DNA from: Beta vulgaris subsp. vulgaris
Taxonomy: Eukaryota > Streptophyta > Magnoliopsida > Caryophyllales > Amaranthaceae
NCBI RefSeq assembly: GCF_026745355.1
Contig: NC_079207.1
Coordinates: forward strand, 11,661,625 to 11,725,624
Direction: 5' to 3'
Length of the DNA stretch: 64,000 nucleotides
A model generated the notes under the pieces. It ran no database searches, was not told the origin of the DNA, and worked only from the letters and a program-made list of their open reading frames with translations. Numbering within the stretch: the stretch's first letter is position 1; every line of letters starts with the position of its first letter. The translations under genes and the position numbers were made by a program. This document shows positions 1 to 11,154 of this stretch, in pieces.

Positions 1-545
1 AGCGAACAACACATGTAGTTTCCCACATTGATAAAAAAGAGAGATGTATTTATTTTATATTTTAAAGGGGTTATTCCCCTTATTGCCATATGGTTTTAAA
101 GGGAACCTCCTTTGTCTTGTCAAGTGGACTTCCTTGTGATGGGTGCGGCACAGGCCCATATTTCACAGATTCTTACAAATATCCAGTTGCACCTTTCTAA
201 GGAAAAAAGCTTGCGAAACACGATAATTATTCATTCAATTTTTCCTTTTTGATAGAGATCAAAGTTGTAGTTTTTGACAAAAAAAAAGATTTAACACACA
301 CAAACAAAGATTGATTTATAAATAAAAAAAATCTCAAACACATAAATGGGGATTAATTTATAAATAAAGCTTCTTTAATACACAAACAGGAAATTATAAA
401 TTACAAGATTGTCCATGATAGTGGTCAAGCTAATAGTGTTTTACCACTCGTCTGGGGGTACTTTGAATTCTCTTATAGAAGTATTAAGCGAGTGATGAAT
501 AATTTATATATGCTCAATTTTTGATATACAAAAAAAGAATAATAC

Positions 546-580
<35 letters not shown>

Positions 581-603
581 CTAGCCAAAAGCTCGATAAA
601 TTT
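1..603. other. No gene seen; AT microsatellite at 550-579
   Basis: AT-rich sequence without convincing coding potential. A run of about 15 AT dinucleotides lies at 550-579, directly before the Cassandra-type LTR. Short reading frames here show no recognisable motif. Confidence 0.5.
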
Positions 604-883
604 TGTAACATCTGATCCATACGAAGTCGAATTTATCGTCACCAATGTACATCTAGGGCCAACAAATGTTTTTAGTAACCGACACAAGTTATTCCGTCGT
701 ATTTTGTCTTCACTCATGCGTATCTAGTGAAATTTCCCATGAGGTCACCCATTCTGGCTACTCCTAGCCAAACACGCTTAACTCTGAAGTAACATAGGAA
801 ATGAACTATCGAAAAGAAAGACACATCTTGTTGGAATGAGTAACCAGCTAAATCCCTTTAAAACAATCATAAAAGATATTACA
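604..883 (-). mobile_element. Cassandra-type TRIM solo LTR with 5S rRNA-like core
   Basis: A 280-bp TG...CA unit is flanked by a perfect 5-bp duplication AATTT (599-603 and 884-888). Read on the minus strand it begins TGTAATATC and contains, around 725-795, a stretch resembling the internal promoter half of plant 5S rRNA, including a motif like AGTTAAGCGTG and GGGTGACCTC. LTRs with an embedded 5S sequence are the hallmark of Cassandra terminal-repeat retrotransposons in miniature, which are non-autonomous and Pol III-transcribable. No second LTR with the same flanks is present, so I read it as a solo LTR. Confidence 0.85.
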
Positions 884-1937
884 AATTTAATTGGAACTTT
901 GGATCTCTGCAAAACTTATAGTGTGCCTTTTCATCTTTAAAGATCTTCATACTTTTTTATTTAAAGTCGTTCCAAAATACCTTTTACTAATTTATTATAT
1001 TTGGTAAAGATTTACTCCTTTTTACTTTACCCTACTTGTTGAAATCAACAATTCCACACATGTTCCACAACAGCATTTGCTCTCCATTCAAATAAACAAA
1101 AAAAAATCTATATTCACACTCTTTGCCTTAGTTTTTGTTGCCACAACAAATATGAAGATAATTTGAGAATTCTCAAATCTGTGTAACAATTTGATTTTTC
1201 TAATACATATTCAGATTGAAACTCTAGTAAACAATGGAATAGTAAATGGAGATAATTGTCTAGCTATTATGTTCATTCTCATGCAAACAAATACTTTTTG
1301 TTTAATATTTTATCCATTTCATAATAGTTGCAACCTTCTAACTTTTTCCGACTATTCATGTACTTTGCACCGAAATTTTGTGACTAATGTATGATTAAAA
1401 CTTTAGCATGCAAGATATTAATTATTGGATTTACCTTAACATCTATTTACAAGATTTCAACTTTTTATGATTTTGAAAATTTATATAATTAGAGATACTA
1501 ATATCAAAGTTGTGTATTGGCAAGAGTGAAAGTCAAAACGTTATACTATAAAAAAACGCAGATAAGTATACAATTATGTAGATACGCAGTTACGCACGCT
1601 AATGCATGAATGTTGAATAGAAAACCTATATTGTTACTCCTTTTATTTGTTAACAGATGCAATACTTTTACGTCCATGATCCCCAATTCATTACTCATAT
1701 ACTTGGTCATATATAACTTTAGCTATGTGATCGTCAAACTTCTAAAAAGTCAATATATTGAAAATGTACATCAAACAAATCTAACATCATACGATGTTAG
1801 GTTTACACAACATTAAAAGAAATACAATTAAACTTTGTAAACTTCGACCATAAATGAACTTCTCGTATTTGTTTAAAAACAGAGAATATGTATGATGCTC
1901 AATAATATTCCAATTATAAGGCAACTCAATCACCGTC
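884..1937. other. Intergenic, nothing recognised
   Basis: AT-rich DNA with only short reading frames (for example 1191-1394 and 1610-1816) that lack motifs, splice context or compositional bias. No repeat boundaries could be placed. Confidence 0.4.
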
Positions 1938-2278
1938 GGCCCGTTTGGTAGTCGTTAATAAATTGCGGTAATGGGAATGAATTTCAAGTATAATTTTATT
2001 AGGGAAGTATCCTTAGCATCTCCATGGGGAGACAATTTTTCTCTATGGACAACCAATCTCACCCCTAAACTTGTGTTTTTGTCTCCAAGGGGAAGCAATT
2101 TTCATTACCACTCATTACCACCTACAAGGTGATATTGGATGGGAATGAAAACAAGAAGAAAAGTGGACATTTTAGGATAAATTAGCATTACCAGGGGAGT
2201 GGACAATGATATTTTTCACAAATTTACACACGAATTCATTCCCATTACCACCATTTATGACCAACTACCAAACGGGCC
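1938..2278. mobile_element. MITE with about 45-bp imperfect terminal inverted repeats
   Basis: A 341-bp element begins GGCCCGTTTGGTAGT and ends ACTACCAAACGGGCC; the pairing continues inward with mismatches through a motif like GGTAATGGGAATGAATT. The GTTTGGTAG terminal style is common to plant hAT or PIF/Harbinger MITEs. I could not fix a target-site duplication, so the superfamily is open. Confidence 0.75.
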
Positions 2279-2580
2279 GTGTATGTACGTAGTCCAATCA
2301 AAAAAGTTAAGAATTAAATTACACTCCTAAGATTCCAGAATGCTCCAATCGAGCTCCACCACAACCTCTTATACTCCTCTAAAGCGATGAGATGGCTAAG
2401 AAGAACAAAACAAAAGCAAAGTTATAGGAGCAAAATAGCAAAACGAAGGGTGGACATAAACGAGGCAAAACATATATGTTACTCATTGATATGGAGTATA
2501 TATTTGTGGCGAAGTTAGTAAAGTTATGAATAGAAAAAAAATTACTACCTCCATTTTAGAAATAATCACAATGAATACAT

Positions 2581-2856
2581 TATAACACCCAATCCATACA
2601 AAGTCGAGTCTACCAATGCGTATTTAGGGTGAACAACAGCTCTTAATAATCAAAACAAATTCTTCCGGCGCATATTGTTTTCACTCATGTGCACCCTGAG
2701 AAACTTCTAATGAGGTCACCCATCACTTGACTATTCTTAGCCAAGCACACGTATCTTTGGAGTAAGCTAGGAAATGAGATCTATAAAAGAAAGAAACATA
2801 TTGTTGAAATGACTAACCTGCTAAATCGCTTTAAAGCAATTATGAGGGATATTACA
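2581..2856 (-). mobile_element. Second Cassandra-type solo LTR, more diverged
   Basis: Collinear with the LTR at 604-883 over its whole length (276 bp), including the 5S-like part (GGGTGACCTCAT near 2713-2725 on the minus strand). The end at 2851-2856 is canonical on the minus strand (TGTAAT); the other end reads TATAAC where TGTAAC is expected, one substitution. Possible flanks TACAT/TGCAC match only 3 of 5, so the insertion is older or the duplication is lost. It is not the partner LTR of the first copy, which has its own duplication. Confidence 0.8.
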
Positions 2857-3601
2857 TGCACCGTTTATTTTTTCACGTACGCCAAGACACTTGTTTGTAC
2901 ATCAATATCTATAATCGTATATAAATAAAAATTATAAAAAGTTAATATTTGCAATTCTCGCATTGAGACGAATTTAACAATATCTTACTTGACTATGTTG
3001 TTTTATGTGATAACGGTGAGATAAATTGTGAAAGTTGATCGATTAATATAGTGCTCAAATAAGAAAAAAATACATCTATTATGAAATGGATGCAGTAAAA
3101 CATATAATAAGGGGATGGATATGAAAGTGATCAAAGAGCCAAACTACGAAGTGAAAAGAGGTAAAGGGGAAACTAGAAGAATTTTGTCGTCTAAATTTCA
3201 GAAGACCACGAAAAAGAAACGTGTGGTATGGGAGGAGTGGGGTGAGAGGGGGTGGTCCATGCCTAGCAGTTGGTTCTTGTACATCTGACCTGTTTTGCAC
3301 CTCACTGCATATCATATCAAGATTCAACCATTCAATAATCTCTAGTTTTTTCTAGTTACATCTTTAAGATTCCTAATTATTGCGACGGTAACTGTTCTTC
3401 CTCGTTAATTTGTTATTGCTGTTCAAAGTTTTTGATCAAGTATATTTCTCCTCCTAAGTCTAAAATACTATGCGTATTTTATATAAATTAGTGTGTGGTC
3501 CGAGCGCTATCCAGGAGCAGAGATGGCCAGTAGTGCGGACCAATCCAGCTCGGCCCACGATCATATTATAATTAGTGTGTGGCCCGAGCGTTGTCCGGGA
3601 G
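2857..3601. other. Intergenic; Stowaway-like remnant and a degenerate direct repeat
   Basis: 2870-3075 carries an interior motif (GACGAATTTAACA) shared with Stowaway-like remnants elsewhere in this window. At 3494-3580 and 3582-3640 a unit containing GTCCGAGCG or GCCCGAGCG, GAGATGG and GTGCGGACCAATCCAG occurs twice, so the left end of the hAT-type MITE that follows seems to be partly duplicated. No gene seen. Confidence 0.45.
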
Positions 3602-4331
3602 TAGAGATGGTCAATAGTGCGGACCAATCCAGCCCAGCCCACTTCGTGGGTCGGGCCCGTAAAAAGCTCGGTCCAACCCAACTCGAACCGTATAATTGGT
3701 GGGGAGATTGTGGGCCAGATTTCTTAATCAAGTTGCATATATTTTAATCAAATTGCATATACTTCCTCCGTTTTTTTTTAGATGTTACACTTTCAAAAAT
3801 TGTGGTTTTCTAGGCAAAAATTGGAGGAGTGATTAGGAGAGAATAAGTATAGGGGATTAAAGGGGTGGGACCATTGCACATGGGGGTTTAAGGGAAAGGA
3901 GGAGAGAGAAAAGAGGACCACTAGTTGGTTCCCTCCAATTCTCTATTACCTACACGCTGATGAGAGAGGGGAAGGGGAGCCAAAATTTTGGCCGCAAAAC
4001 CAATTCCCTCCAAAATTTTCATAAAGTTGAAAATTTGCAAAAAATTGAAATTCAGCATTTCAAACATTGTTTAAGGCTACATTTTCCAAACTCTATCCTC
4101 TATATAAACCCCCAAAAATTAAATGAGGGCTTATTCCCCAAAATGAGGTGAGAGAAAATATTATTTAGCACCATGGTTTAGTTTCTTTACAAAAATCAGA
4201 TTGTTCCCACAAATCACTGCACACACATTGTAAGGAACAATTACAAAAAATTCCTACTTAATTAAGAACTGAAGTTTCCAAAAAAACTTCACACTTCAGT
4301 CTTCAAAAAATCTGGTCCAGCTTATAAACAG

Positions 4332-5903
4332 ATGGGGTCAGCAGATGATGGAGGAGCAGGGGAGTTTGCCTTCAAGAGCTGCTGGAAATAGAAGGCATGG
4401 AGGATGAGTTGCTGATGCATGAGATGTGGACACATTACAACAGTGATGATGACACAGAGGATGATATGATGGAGGTACAACAGCAGCCAGATGGCAGTCA
4501 ATCAGGCAACCAAATCACCAGGGTAACCCACAACAACAAAACACAGAAATAGAACACAATGTAAGTTCAACAACCCAAAAAACACTTAACTTTAACAAAA
4601 AGAAGAATGTTGGTTGATGACCTACTTACCTCTGAAATAAATGGTAAATTTGCATGGGGTTTAAAAACAGAAATAGCAAAAAAGCATGGCATAAGTAGGA
4701 TGACATTAGATAGGATATGGAAAGATGCAAAAAAACAGAGAGAAGCTGGGCATGCCATAGATGTGAGAAACAAAAAAGCAGGAAGATGTGGTAGGAAGCT
4801 TAAAGTATATGATGACAAATGGCTTCAGTCAGTCCCACTTAATCTGAGGACAAGTATAAGGGCATTTGCTGGATATCTTAAAATCCCCCCCTCCACTGTT
4901 TACAGTCTATTGAAACGGGGCAAGCTGAGAAGTCACACTAGCAGCACCCACCCAAAACTGACTGAAGATCATAAGATTCAAAGAATGAAGTGGGTGTTAC
5001 AACACATATTACCAGCAACAAGGACACAACCACCTAAATTTGTTTGACATGCAAAATGTTGTTCACATAGATGAGAAGTGGTTTTATTTAAGTCCAGATA
5101 TGAGAAGGTTTTATTTGCTTCCTGCTGAAGATGACCCTTATAGTTGCTGTCAGTCCAAGAGGTTTAAATAAAAGCCATGTTCATGTGTCCACATCTAGAC
5201 CTATTAAGGACAGTGAGGAAGGATGATACATGATGGGAAATTTGGTATCTACCCTTTTGTTGAGTATGCAAGAGCTAAGTATTCAACAAAAAACAGAAGG
5301 GCAGGTACTATGTTGACAAAGGCAATTGAAAGTGTTACACTACCAGTTATGAGGGATATGATAGTTAACACTATCATACCTGCCATAATGAGGAATTGGC
5401 CAGAAGGTGTGTCCAAAGAAATCTACATACAACAAGACAATGCTAGACCTCACATTCATGCATCAGACCCACAATTTATTGCAGCAGCAACTCAGAATGG
5501 ATTCAATATCCAACTCATCAATCAGCCAGCTCAGTCCCCTGACTTAAATGTGCTAGACTTGGGGTTTTTTAGAGCAATTCAGGCACTACAATATCAATCA
5601 TTTCCTAAGAACCTAGATGAACTGATTTTAAGAGTCCAGGACTGTTATGATTTCTTTGACCCAGAAGTTTTGAAGTACACTTGGTTGCAATTACAATATG
5701 TTATGGTAGAAATACTAAAGTGCAAAGGGGGGAACAATTTCAAGAATCCACACCATGCAAAGAGAAAGTTAGAGAGATTGGGATTACTTCCAGAAAATGT
5801 AACAGTGGACCAAGCTGTGATAGATGAGGCAGTTACATACTTGAATGAGAGGTTTGTGAATGTAGGAGAAGCATTTGACTACTTAGATGCACATCAAGAG
5901 TAG
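4332..5903 (+). pseudogene. Mariner-like transposase (DD39D), frameshifted
   Basis: The transposase that would bind the TIRs and catalyse cut-and-paste at TA. The N-terminal DNA-binding part reads 4607-5044 (helix-turn-helix motifs GISRMTLDRIW and IPPSTVYSLLKRGKL). After a frameshift near 5042 comes the first catalytic Asp in IDEKWF (codon 5070), then at least two further frame changes between about 5160 and 5225. The last open part, 5223-5903, has QQDNARPH (Asp codon 5436) and SPDLNVLDLGFF (Asp codon 5556). The latter two Asp are exactly 40 codons apart, the plant DD39D signature. Upstream, 4332-4606 encodes an acidic N-terminus in shifting frames. The catalytic triad survives but the reading frame does not. 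Breaks seen are indels rather than stops, so assembly error is possible. Confidence 0.93.
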
Positions 5904-6479
5904 AATGGGCAGAAGATGTGGCAAGTTTTTTTTGAACATAACTACACTGTGTATGAAGGAAAAGAATGGGGAGCAACTTTTTGGTATATATCTAGTATAG
6001 AAGAAGATGAAGGATCTACTTGCACAAATACACAGGATCTACTTTTTGTTAAAGATTATAGACAACATGAAGCAACACTTCTAAGCAAACCAGAAAGTTT
6101 TTTGGGGGTTCTTGTTTAGTTATTAGACTATTTTGTACATGTTGAAGGACTGGTTTGTATAAGCAGTGATCCAAGCATTTAATGAAGTCAAGCAATTATG
6201 GTTATTTTTATTCTTTTGCATGTCAACAAGTTTAAAGTAAGGTGTGTGTTTTTAAAATCCATCAGGGTTAATTCAATGGCTCATTGAGGAAGCAATGGAT
6301 GATTTAAAACCTCAACTTATTGGTTTAACACCAATAAGGAGCAAATCATCTATTGCTCTTCAAGCCCAATGTATGAGTCCCTTCATCATTTGGATTTTAT
6401 TTTTAAAATACATTTGGGACTCAAGGGGGGAAGCAAGAGGGACTCATTGTGTAAACAGTGGGGGACTTAACTTAACTCA

Positions 6480-7180
6480 GCACCCAAAAACAGAAGGCAA
6501 CCAAAAAACACAAGGCAACCAAAAACAGAAGTACATCATTAGCCATTTGTTCATCCTCAAACCTCCTATCCAAACCAACACCCATAGGCTTCCCAACAAT
6601 ACATGCCAACCACATACACAAGGCAACCAAAAACAGCCAACCAAAATACACAATCCAACCAAAACAGAAGCCTACCAAAATCAGAACCCAACCAACATTT
6701 CATAGGCAACCAAAAACAGCCAACCAAAATATTCATAGGCAACCAAATACACAATCCAACCAAAAAATATTCATACCCAACCAAATACACAAGGCAACCA
6801 AAAACATAAGCCAACCAAAATACACAATCACACCAAAAACAGAAGACCACTAAATCAGAACCCAACCAACAGTTTCATAGGCAACCAAAAACAGCCAACC
6901 AAAATATCATAGGCAACCAAATACACAATCCAACCAAAAAATATTCATACCCAACCAAATACACGATCCAACCAAAAACATAAGCCAACCAAAAACATAA
7001 CCCAACCAACAGATTTATAGGCAACCCCAAATCAGACCCCAAGCAACATATTTATAGGCATCCAAAAACACAATTCATCCAAAATAATTTCATAGGCAAC
7101 CAATAATAGGCAACAGCAAACCAATAGGAATTTCAGGGACTCAAATTAATTAAAAGGCAACGAAAAACAGAAGGCAATTA
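6480..7180. repeat. Minisatellite of GGCAACCAAAAACA-type units
   Basis: Dozens of degenerate copies of a motif around GCAACCAAAAACA or CCAACCAAAATA fill the region between the transposase and the second gene of the mariner. On top of this, about 170 bp is duplicated: the phrase starting TTTCATAGGCAACC near 6697 recurs near 6872. Reading frames in either direction here are translations of the repeat. Confidence 0.85.
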
Positions 7181-7282
7181 AAAGAGTTAGGATGATAGAA
7201 CCTCAGGGAGTCAAAGTACTCTCCTTTCTCCTGATAAGGAAGCAATGAGTATCAGGATCAAGTTCTGATGAAGTGCAGGGAC

Positions 7283-7983
7283 TCATTGGAATTTCAAGTC
7301 ACCCCCACCATCCTCAGCCTCCTCATCATCCAGCAGTTCTTCAACCACATCGAAAACCTTAAAACCCCCATCAGACTCAACATACATAGCATAAACAGTG
7401 CCTTCATCGTCGTAGACGTTGAAGGACTTAGAAGCACAACCCAAACACTCACATCTGTCCTTCCTCTTACACCCCACAATTTCCTTCTCCTTCTCCTTCC
7501 CCTTATCCTTCTCATTCTCCTTCACCTCTTGAACTTTACCATTCTTCCCAACAGTGTAAAAACACGGAGCCTTTAAAGCACAAACAATCTCATGGTAGAA
7601 CGGAGAATTTCCTTACCTTTTCCCCCATCCCCTTCTTCCTCAACCCTAGATCTAGGCCTCAACCTCTGTGAAATAGGTCTGGGGTCAAAGATCTTCTTAA
7701 CTTGGGGACTCATTTTTTTAGGGTTGGAAGAAGAAGAGGGACGGAATTCCCTTGGTAACCCCGTAACCTAATAAAACTCATCAACCACCACACCCAAAGC
7801 CTTGAAGGCATAAGGGCGAAGCAAGTGCTTTGCATCTCCACTGTCATAGAGCCTCCTTGGCCAAGGAGACCCAGTCTGCAATGCAAGCATCAACTCGCGA
7901 ATAGAGTCAGACTCATCAGCGTCGTCAGTTTGGAACAAGGCGTCAACAAGGGGTTGGAGGTCAGGCACAAAATTCTTCGGCAT
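7283..7983 (-). pseudogene. Unknown second gene of the mariner element, convergent to the transposase
   Basis: An open stretch starts at ATG 7983 (MPKNFVPDLQPLVDALFQ), 71 codons to a TAG at 7768. The same frame stays open after that stop to about 7600, through a further ATG at 7713 (MSPQVKKIFDPRP). A frame change near 7575-7600 leads to a Lys/Glu-rich part, a short Cys cluster (CKRKDRCECLGC) and an acidic tail ending DLKFQ with TGA at 7283. One stop and one frameshift thus separate three compatible segments of a protein of about 220 residues. I recognise no family. It starts about 550 bp inside the right TIR and points at the transposase, so both genes would be transcribed inward from the ends. 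It could be an element-encoded helper or a captured host gene. Confidence 0.5.
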
Positions 7984-8896
7984 TTTTCTAGGGTTTTTTT
8001 CAAGAACTTTTGAGGGGAGATTTGAAGAGAAATCGAAAGTTTCAAGAGAAGAATGGAGAAATCGAAAGTTTTAAGGGGAGATTTGAAGAGGAATTGAAGA
8101 AATCTAGAGAGAGAAAATGAAGTACAGTAGAGAGAGGAAGAGAAGATCAGAAGAGGCGAAATGAAAGTGGAGAGAGAGAAGATGAAGTTCGTAGTTTTAG
8201 GGTTAGGGAAGTGGAGTGGTTGAGGAAGAACTTTAATGGGGGGATGAATCAGTTGGGGGAGGGGGGTTGAATCTATTAAATTATCATGGGGAAGATGAAA
8301 AGGTAGTTGGGGGTTTTAATTTTGGTGGAATGGTTAAAATCTGATTAGATTAGGTAGGGATTTAATAGGGTAGATTAAGAGTGTTTTAATTTTTAAATGG
8401 GTAGTTAGAGGGTAATATGGACATTTCACAAGGCAAAAGTTACTAAATAAGGAAATTTTAAAAAGTGTAACATCTATTTAAAACCATGCAATTTTAGGAA
8501 AGTGTAAGATCTAAAAAAAACGGAGGAAGTATTATAATTCAATCAAATTTTAAATAATGAAATTATTTATTAATATTAATAATTGTGTATACATTCATTT
8601 TAAAGATTTAATGTAACAATAATGAATAATTCCAATGATTAAATAATTTTGAAAAAAAAATTCTCATGCCGGCTCGCCAGCCCGATCTAACTCACTAGAC
8701 CCACGAATCGTCAGAACTGCTTCTCGAACCATGAAAACCGGTAACGTACCGTTGTGGGCCAAGATTTTTCAGCCCGCAGACTAGCTCGCCCAACCCATGA
8801 ATTTCACGGTCCGGACATGGGCCTTGAAATCTCAGCCCTGCCCGCTACGTCCCACGGTCCGGCCTACCCATCCTGCACCAGTGGCCATCACTATCC

Positions 8897-9528
8897 TAGA
8901 GATGACAGTGGGTAATGGACCCTACCCGAATATGTGGATCCAGATCCATTTTTGACGGATATGGATTCTCAAATTTTGGACCACATGGATTCGGGTAGGA
9001 TCTGGATCCTCCTTGAAAAAACGGATCTGGATCGGGTCCTAAATTATTACCCAGATTTGTTTACCCATTTTTATAATATTATTATAATTTAATATTATAT
9101 TTTGATAATATTATAATATTAGTTATTACATGTAAAATGAATTTTCGCTTATATTTCAGATCTATTCTAATTATTGTGTGATTTTCGTGCCAAATTACAG
9201 GATAATTAAGTTCGAAAATTGGGTTGATAACTAATCTACAGTTTGATAATTGAATAGTAGTAAGTAGTTGCAATGGTTATTTTTCAAAATTTTAATGTAT
9301 TTTTTGGTTAATATTAAATGACTTTATTATTTAAAATCTTTAATTATTGTGAAAATTAGGTTAGTTTGAAGACAATAAGCAAGGATCCGTTTAGGATCCG
9401 GATCCATACGGATCTTGATCCTCATTCTTATTACCCAGTGGATCCGGGTAGGATATGGATCCTTGCCTAAAAAACGGATCTGGATCCTAGAGGACTCTGT
9501 CCAGATCATACCCATTGCCATCTTTATT
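8897..9528. mobile_element. hAT-type MITE rich in GGATCC
   Basis: Ends TAGAGATGACAGTGGGTA (8897) and, on the minus strand, TAAAGATGGCAATGGGTA near 9526. Flanks CACTATCC (8889-8896) and GACTATCC (9529-9536) match 7 of 8, consistent with a hAT duplication. Both arms are full of GGATC/GGATCC motifs (for example 8935-9030 and 9383-9490). It sits on the right border of the hAT-type MITE at 3602-8893 and so inserted after it. Confidence 0.75.
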
Positions 9529-9559
9529 GACTATCCCGGAGGACTATTGTTTTTTTTTT

Positions 9560-10034
9560 GATAATTTGCACAAAACCACCTTAAATTTTTACTTATTTAG
9601 AAACTCCCACCTTTATGTTTTTTTTCCCTAAATTTCTCCACTTAAACTTTACAAAACTTTTGTAAATCCCACCACTTAATTTTACCAAACTCCGTTAGTG
9701 GGATCCACATTAGTTATTTCTTTGTTTTTCCTTCCAAACAACTCACTTCCCTCATTCATCTCTCCAAAATGTGTCGTCTTACTCTTCCCACCATTAAGTA
9801 TTTTTTCCTCTTCCGAGTCTCCGTTAGTGGTGGGACCCACCATGAGTTGTTTGGAGGGAAAAACAAAAGAAATAACTGATGTGGTCCCCACTATAAACGG
9901 AGTTTGGCAAAATCCGTTAAGTGGTGGAAGTTTATAAAGGTTTTGTAAAGTTTAGGGGGAAATTTAGGGGAAAAAAACATGAAGGTGGGAGTTTCTAAAT
10001 AAGTGAAAACTTAAGGTGGTTTGTGCTAATTATC
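9560..10034. mobile_element. Foldback MITE with about 180-bp arms
   Basis: The left arm, from ATAATTTGCACAAAACCACC (9561), is repeated inverted at the right (AGGTGGTTTGTGCTAATTAT, ending near 10033). Pairing covers the AAACTCCCACCTT, AAACTCCGTTAGTG and CCAAACAACTCA blocks, leaving a loop of under 120 bp. No coding capacity. Confidence 0.85.
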
Positions 10035-10956
10035 CTTTATTTTTTATATGGTTTAACTATCATTTCTATTGTTTATCGTATTATTTTATTTCTGTCATTT
10101 GTAATACCAAGTGCGTATCAAAACAATAATCATTATTACTTTGATATTGGTTAACTAAACAACAAATTCACCACCAAATTGTCATTGGTTAACATAATCA
10201 TAACTTTCTATTTGTCATAATCAGTTGAACTTTTTAATTGCATGACTTGCTCTTCCCACTATCCAAAGTTTAACCCAACACTACATGACCAAATTGAATT
10301 ACACTCCATATACAATTAGTTCCATGAGTAACTACTTCACACACCAGCATCAGTACAATAAACAAAAAAAGTGAATTGATGTACTCAAAACTCTTGAGGT
10401 ATAATCTATCTAGAAAACAAATAAAAGAGAAAACATGTGTGCTTTTAATAACTATACCAAAGGAAAAAGATAAGAATATGAACATATTAACTTGCAGAGT
10501 TGATTGTTTAGAGAAATCTTTTGACAAAAAAAAAACCCAAGAGAAAACGAATCTATTGAATAAACAAAAGAGAATTGGAAAATAAAGCTCCATCGTCTAT
10601 CACAAAAATAAAAAAAAAAATGCCAGATTACCTATACCTTCTTGAAGAGGAACAACAAAAGTTTGGAGATCATACAATTACCATAACTATTAGTTATATA
10701 TACATATAGAGAGAGGGGTAGATTTCAGTTAAAAACTTAATTATGTAATAAGTGAATTAATAATTGAACTTTGTGCAATGAAAATATTGACAAGATTTAG
10801 GAGTGATGAGCGAATTAAATTATATATGCAATCAACAGATTTGTGCTAAAAACAAATAAGAAAAACAAACTTGGCTGCAAGTAGGAGTTGACTGCCACAT
10901 TACTAAATTCTCTCCAAACAAAATTTTATTTTGTGAAAATATGAATCATCAAAAGG
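10035..10956. other. Intergenic, nothing recognised
   Basis: AT-rich, with no clear gene or element boundary. The reading frames at 10270-10593 and 10376-10585 overlap on opposite strands and show no motif. Confidence 0.4.
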
Positions 10957-11154
10957 TGTTAGCTTAGATGGTGAGTAAGAAATTCTTACCTAAGGTCAGA
11001 GGTTTGAATTTGGATTGAGCATATATATTTTTTAAACAATGATAATCTAAATTATTGCTGGTTAATTGTACACGTGAAAAAATTCTAGTGGAGAAGGATG
11101 GTGTCGCGTGGGCATAGACGTTATCTAGCACGCCTTTTAATATATTTGTATAGA
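10957..11154 (-). mobile_element. Helitron 5' end with tRNA-like module (truncated)
   Basis: On the minus strand the segment starts at 11154 with TCTATACAAATATATTAAAA, preceded by A, the canonical Helitron 5' style also seen in the copies at 13731-14092 and 39406-39642. On the plus strand 10960-11020 has box A-like TAGCTTAGATGG and box B-like AGGTTTGAATTT. No CTAG 3' terminus with hairpin was found to the left, so this copy looks truncated. Confidence 0.6.

Larger units (their letters stand above)
3762..8529 (+). mobile_element. Mariner-like element with TIRs and TA duplication
   Basis: A 4.77-kb element starts CTTCCTCCGTTTTTTTTT and ends with its inverted copy, AAAAAACGGAGGAAG, flanked by TA on both sides (3760-3761, 8530-8531). 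The inner TIR part (AGATGTTACACTTTC) is repeated twice at the right end (about 8463-8476 and 8499-8512). This terminus is typical of plant mariner/Stowaway. It holds a frameshifted DD39D transposase (4332-5903), a minisatellite (6480-7180) and a second, convergent decayed gene (7283-7983). Beet Vulmar1, from memory, is about 3.9 kb with a single transposase gene, so this one is longer. Confidence 0.92.
3602..8893. mobile_element. hAT-type MITE, interrupted by the mariner element
   Basis: Left end TAGAGATGGTCAATAGTGC (3602) pairs with the right end, which reads TAGTGATGGCCACTGGTGC on the minus strand (8893). Left flank TCCGGGAG (3594-3601). At the right the flank starts TCC and is then cut by a second hAT-type MITE; rejoining across that insertion gives TCCCGGAG, matching the left at 7 of 8 bases, as expected for an 8-bp hAT duplication. 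Without the mariner the element is about 520 bp. Confidence 0.7.

Noticed and set aside
720..800. A functional 5S rRNA gene
   Set aside because: Only the promoter-proximal half is recognisable and it lies inside an LTR.
604..2856. The two Cassandra-type LTRs as the pair of one element
   Set aside because: The first copy has its own perfect duplication AATTT on both sides, and the spacing is much longer than a Cassandra interior.
6295..6865. Frames of about 100-136 codons on both strands
   Set aside because: Mostly translations of the CAACCAAAA minisatellite within the mariner.
9327..9521. A 64-codon minus-strand frame in the GGATCC-rich region
   Set aside because: It lies wholly within a hAT-type MITE and reflects its repeats.
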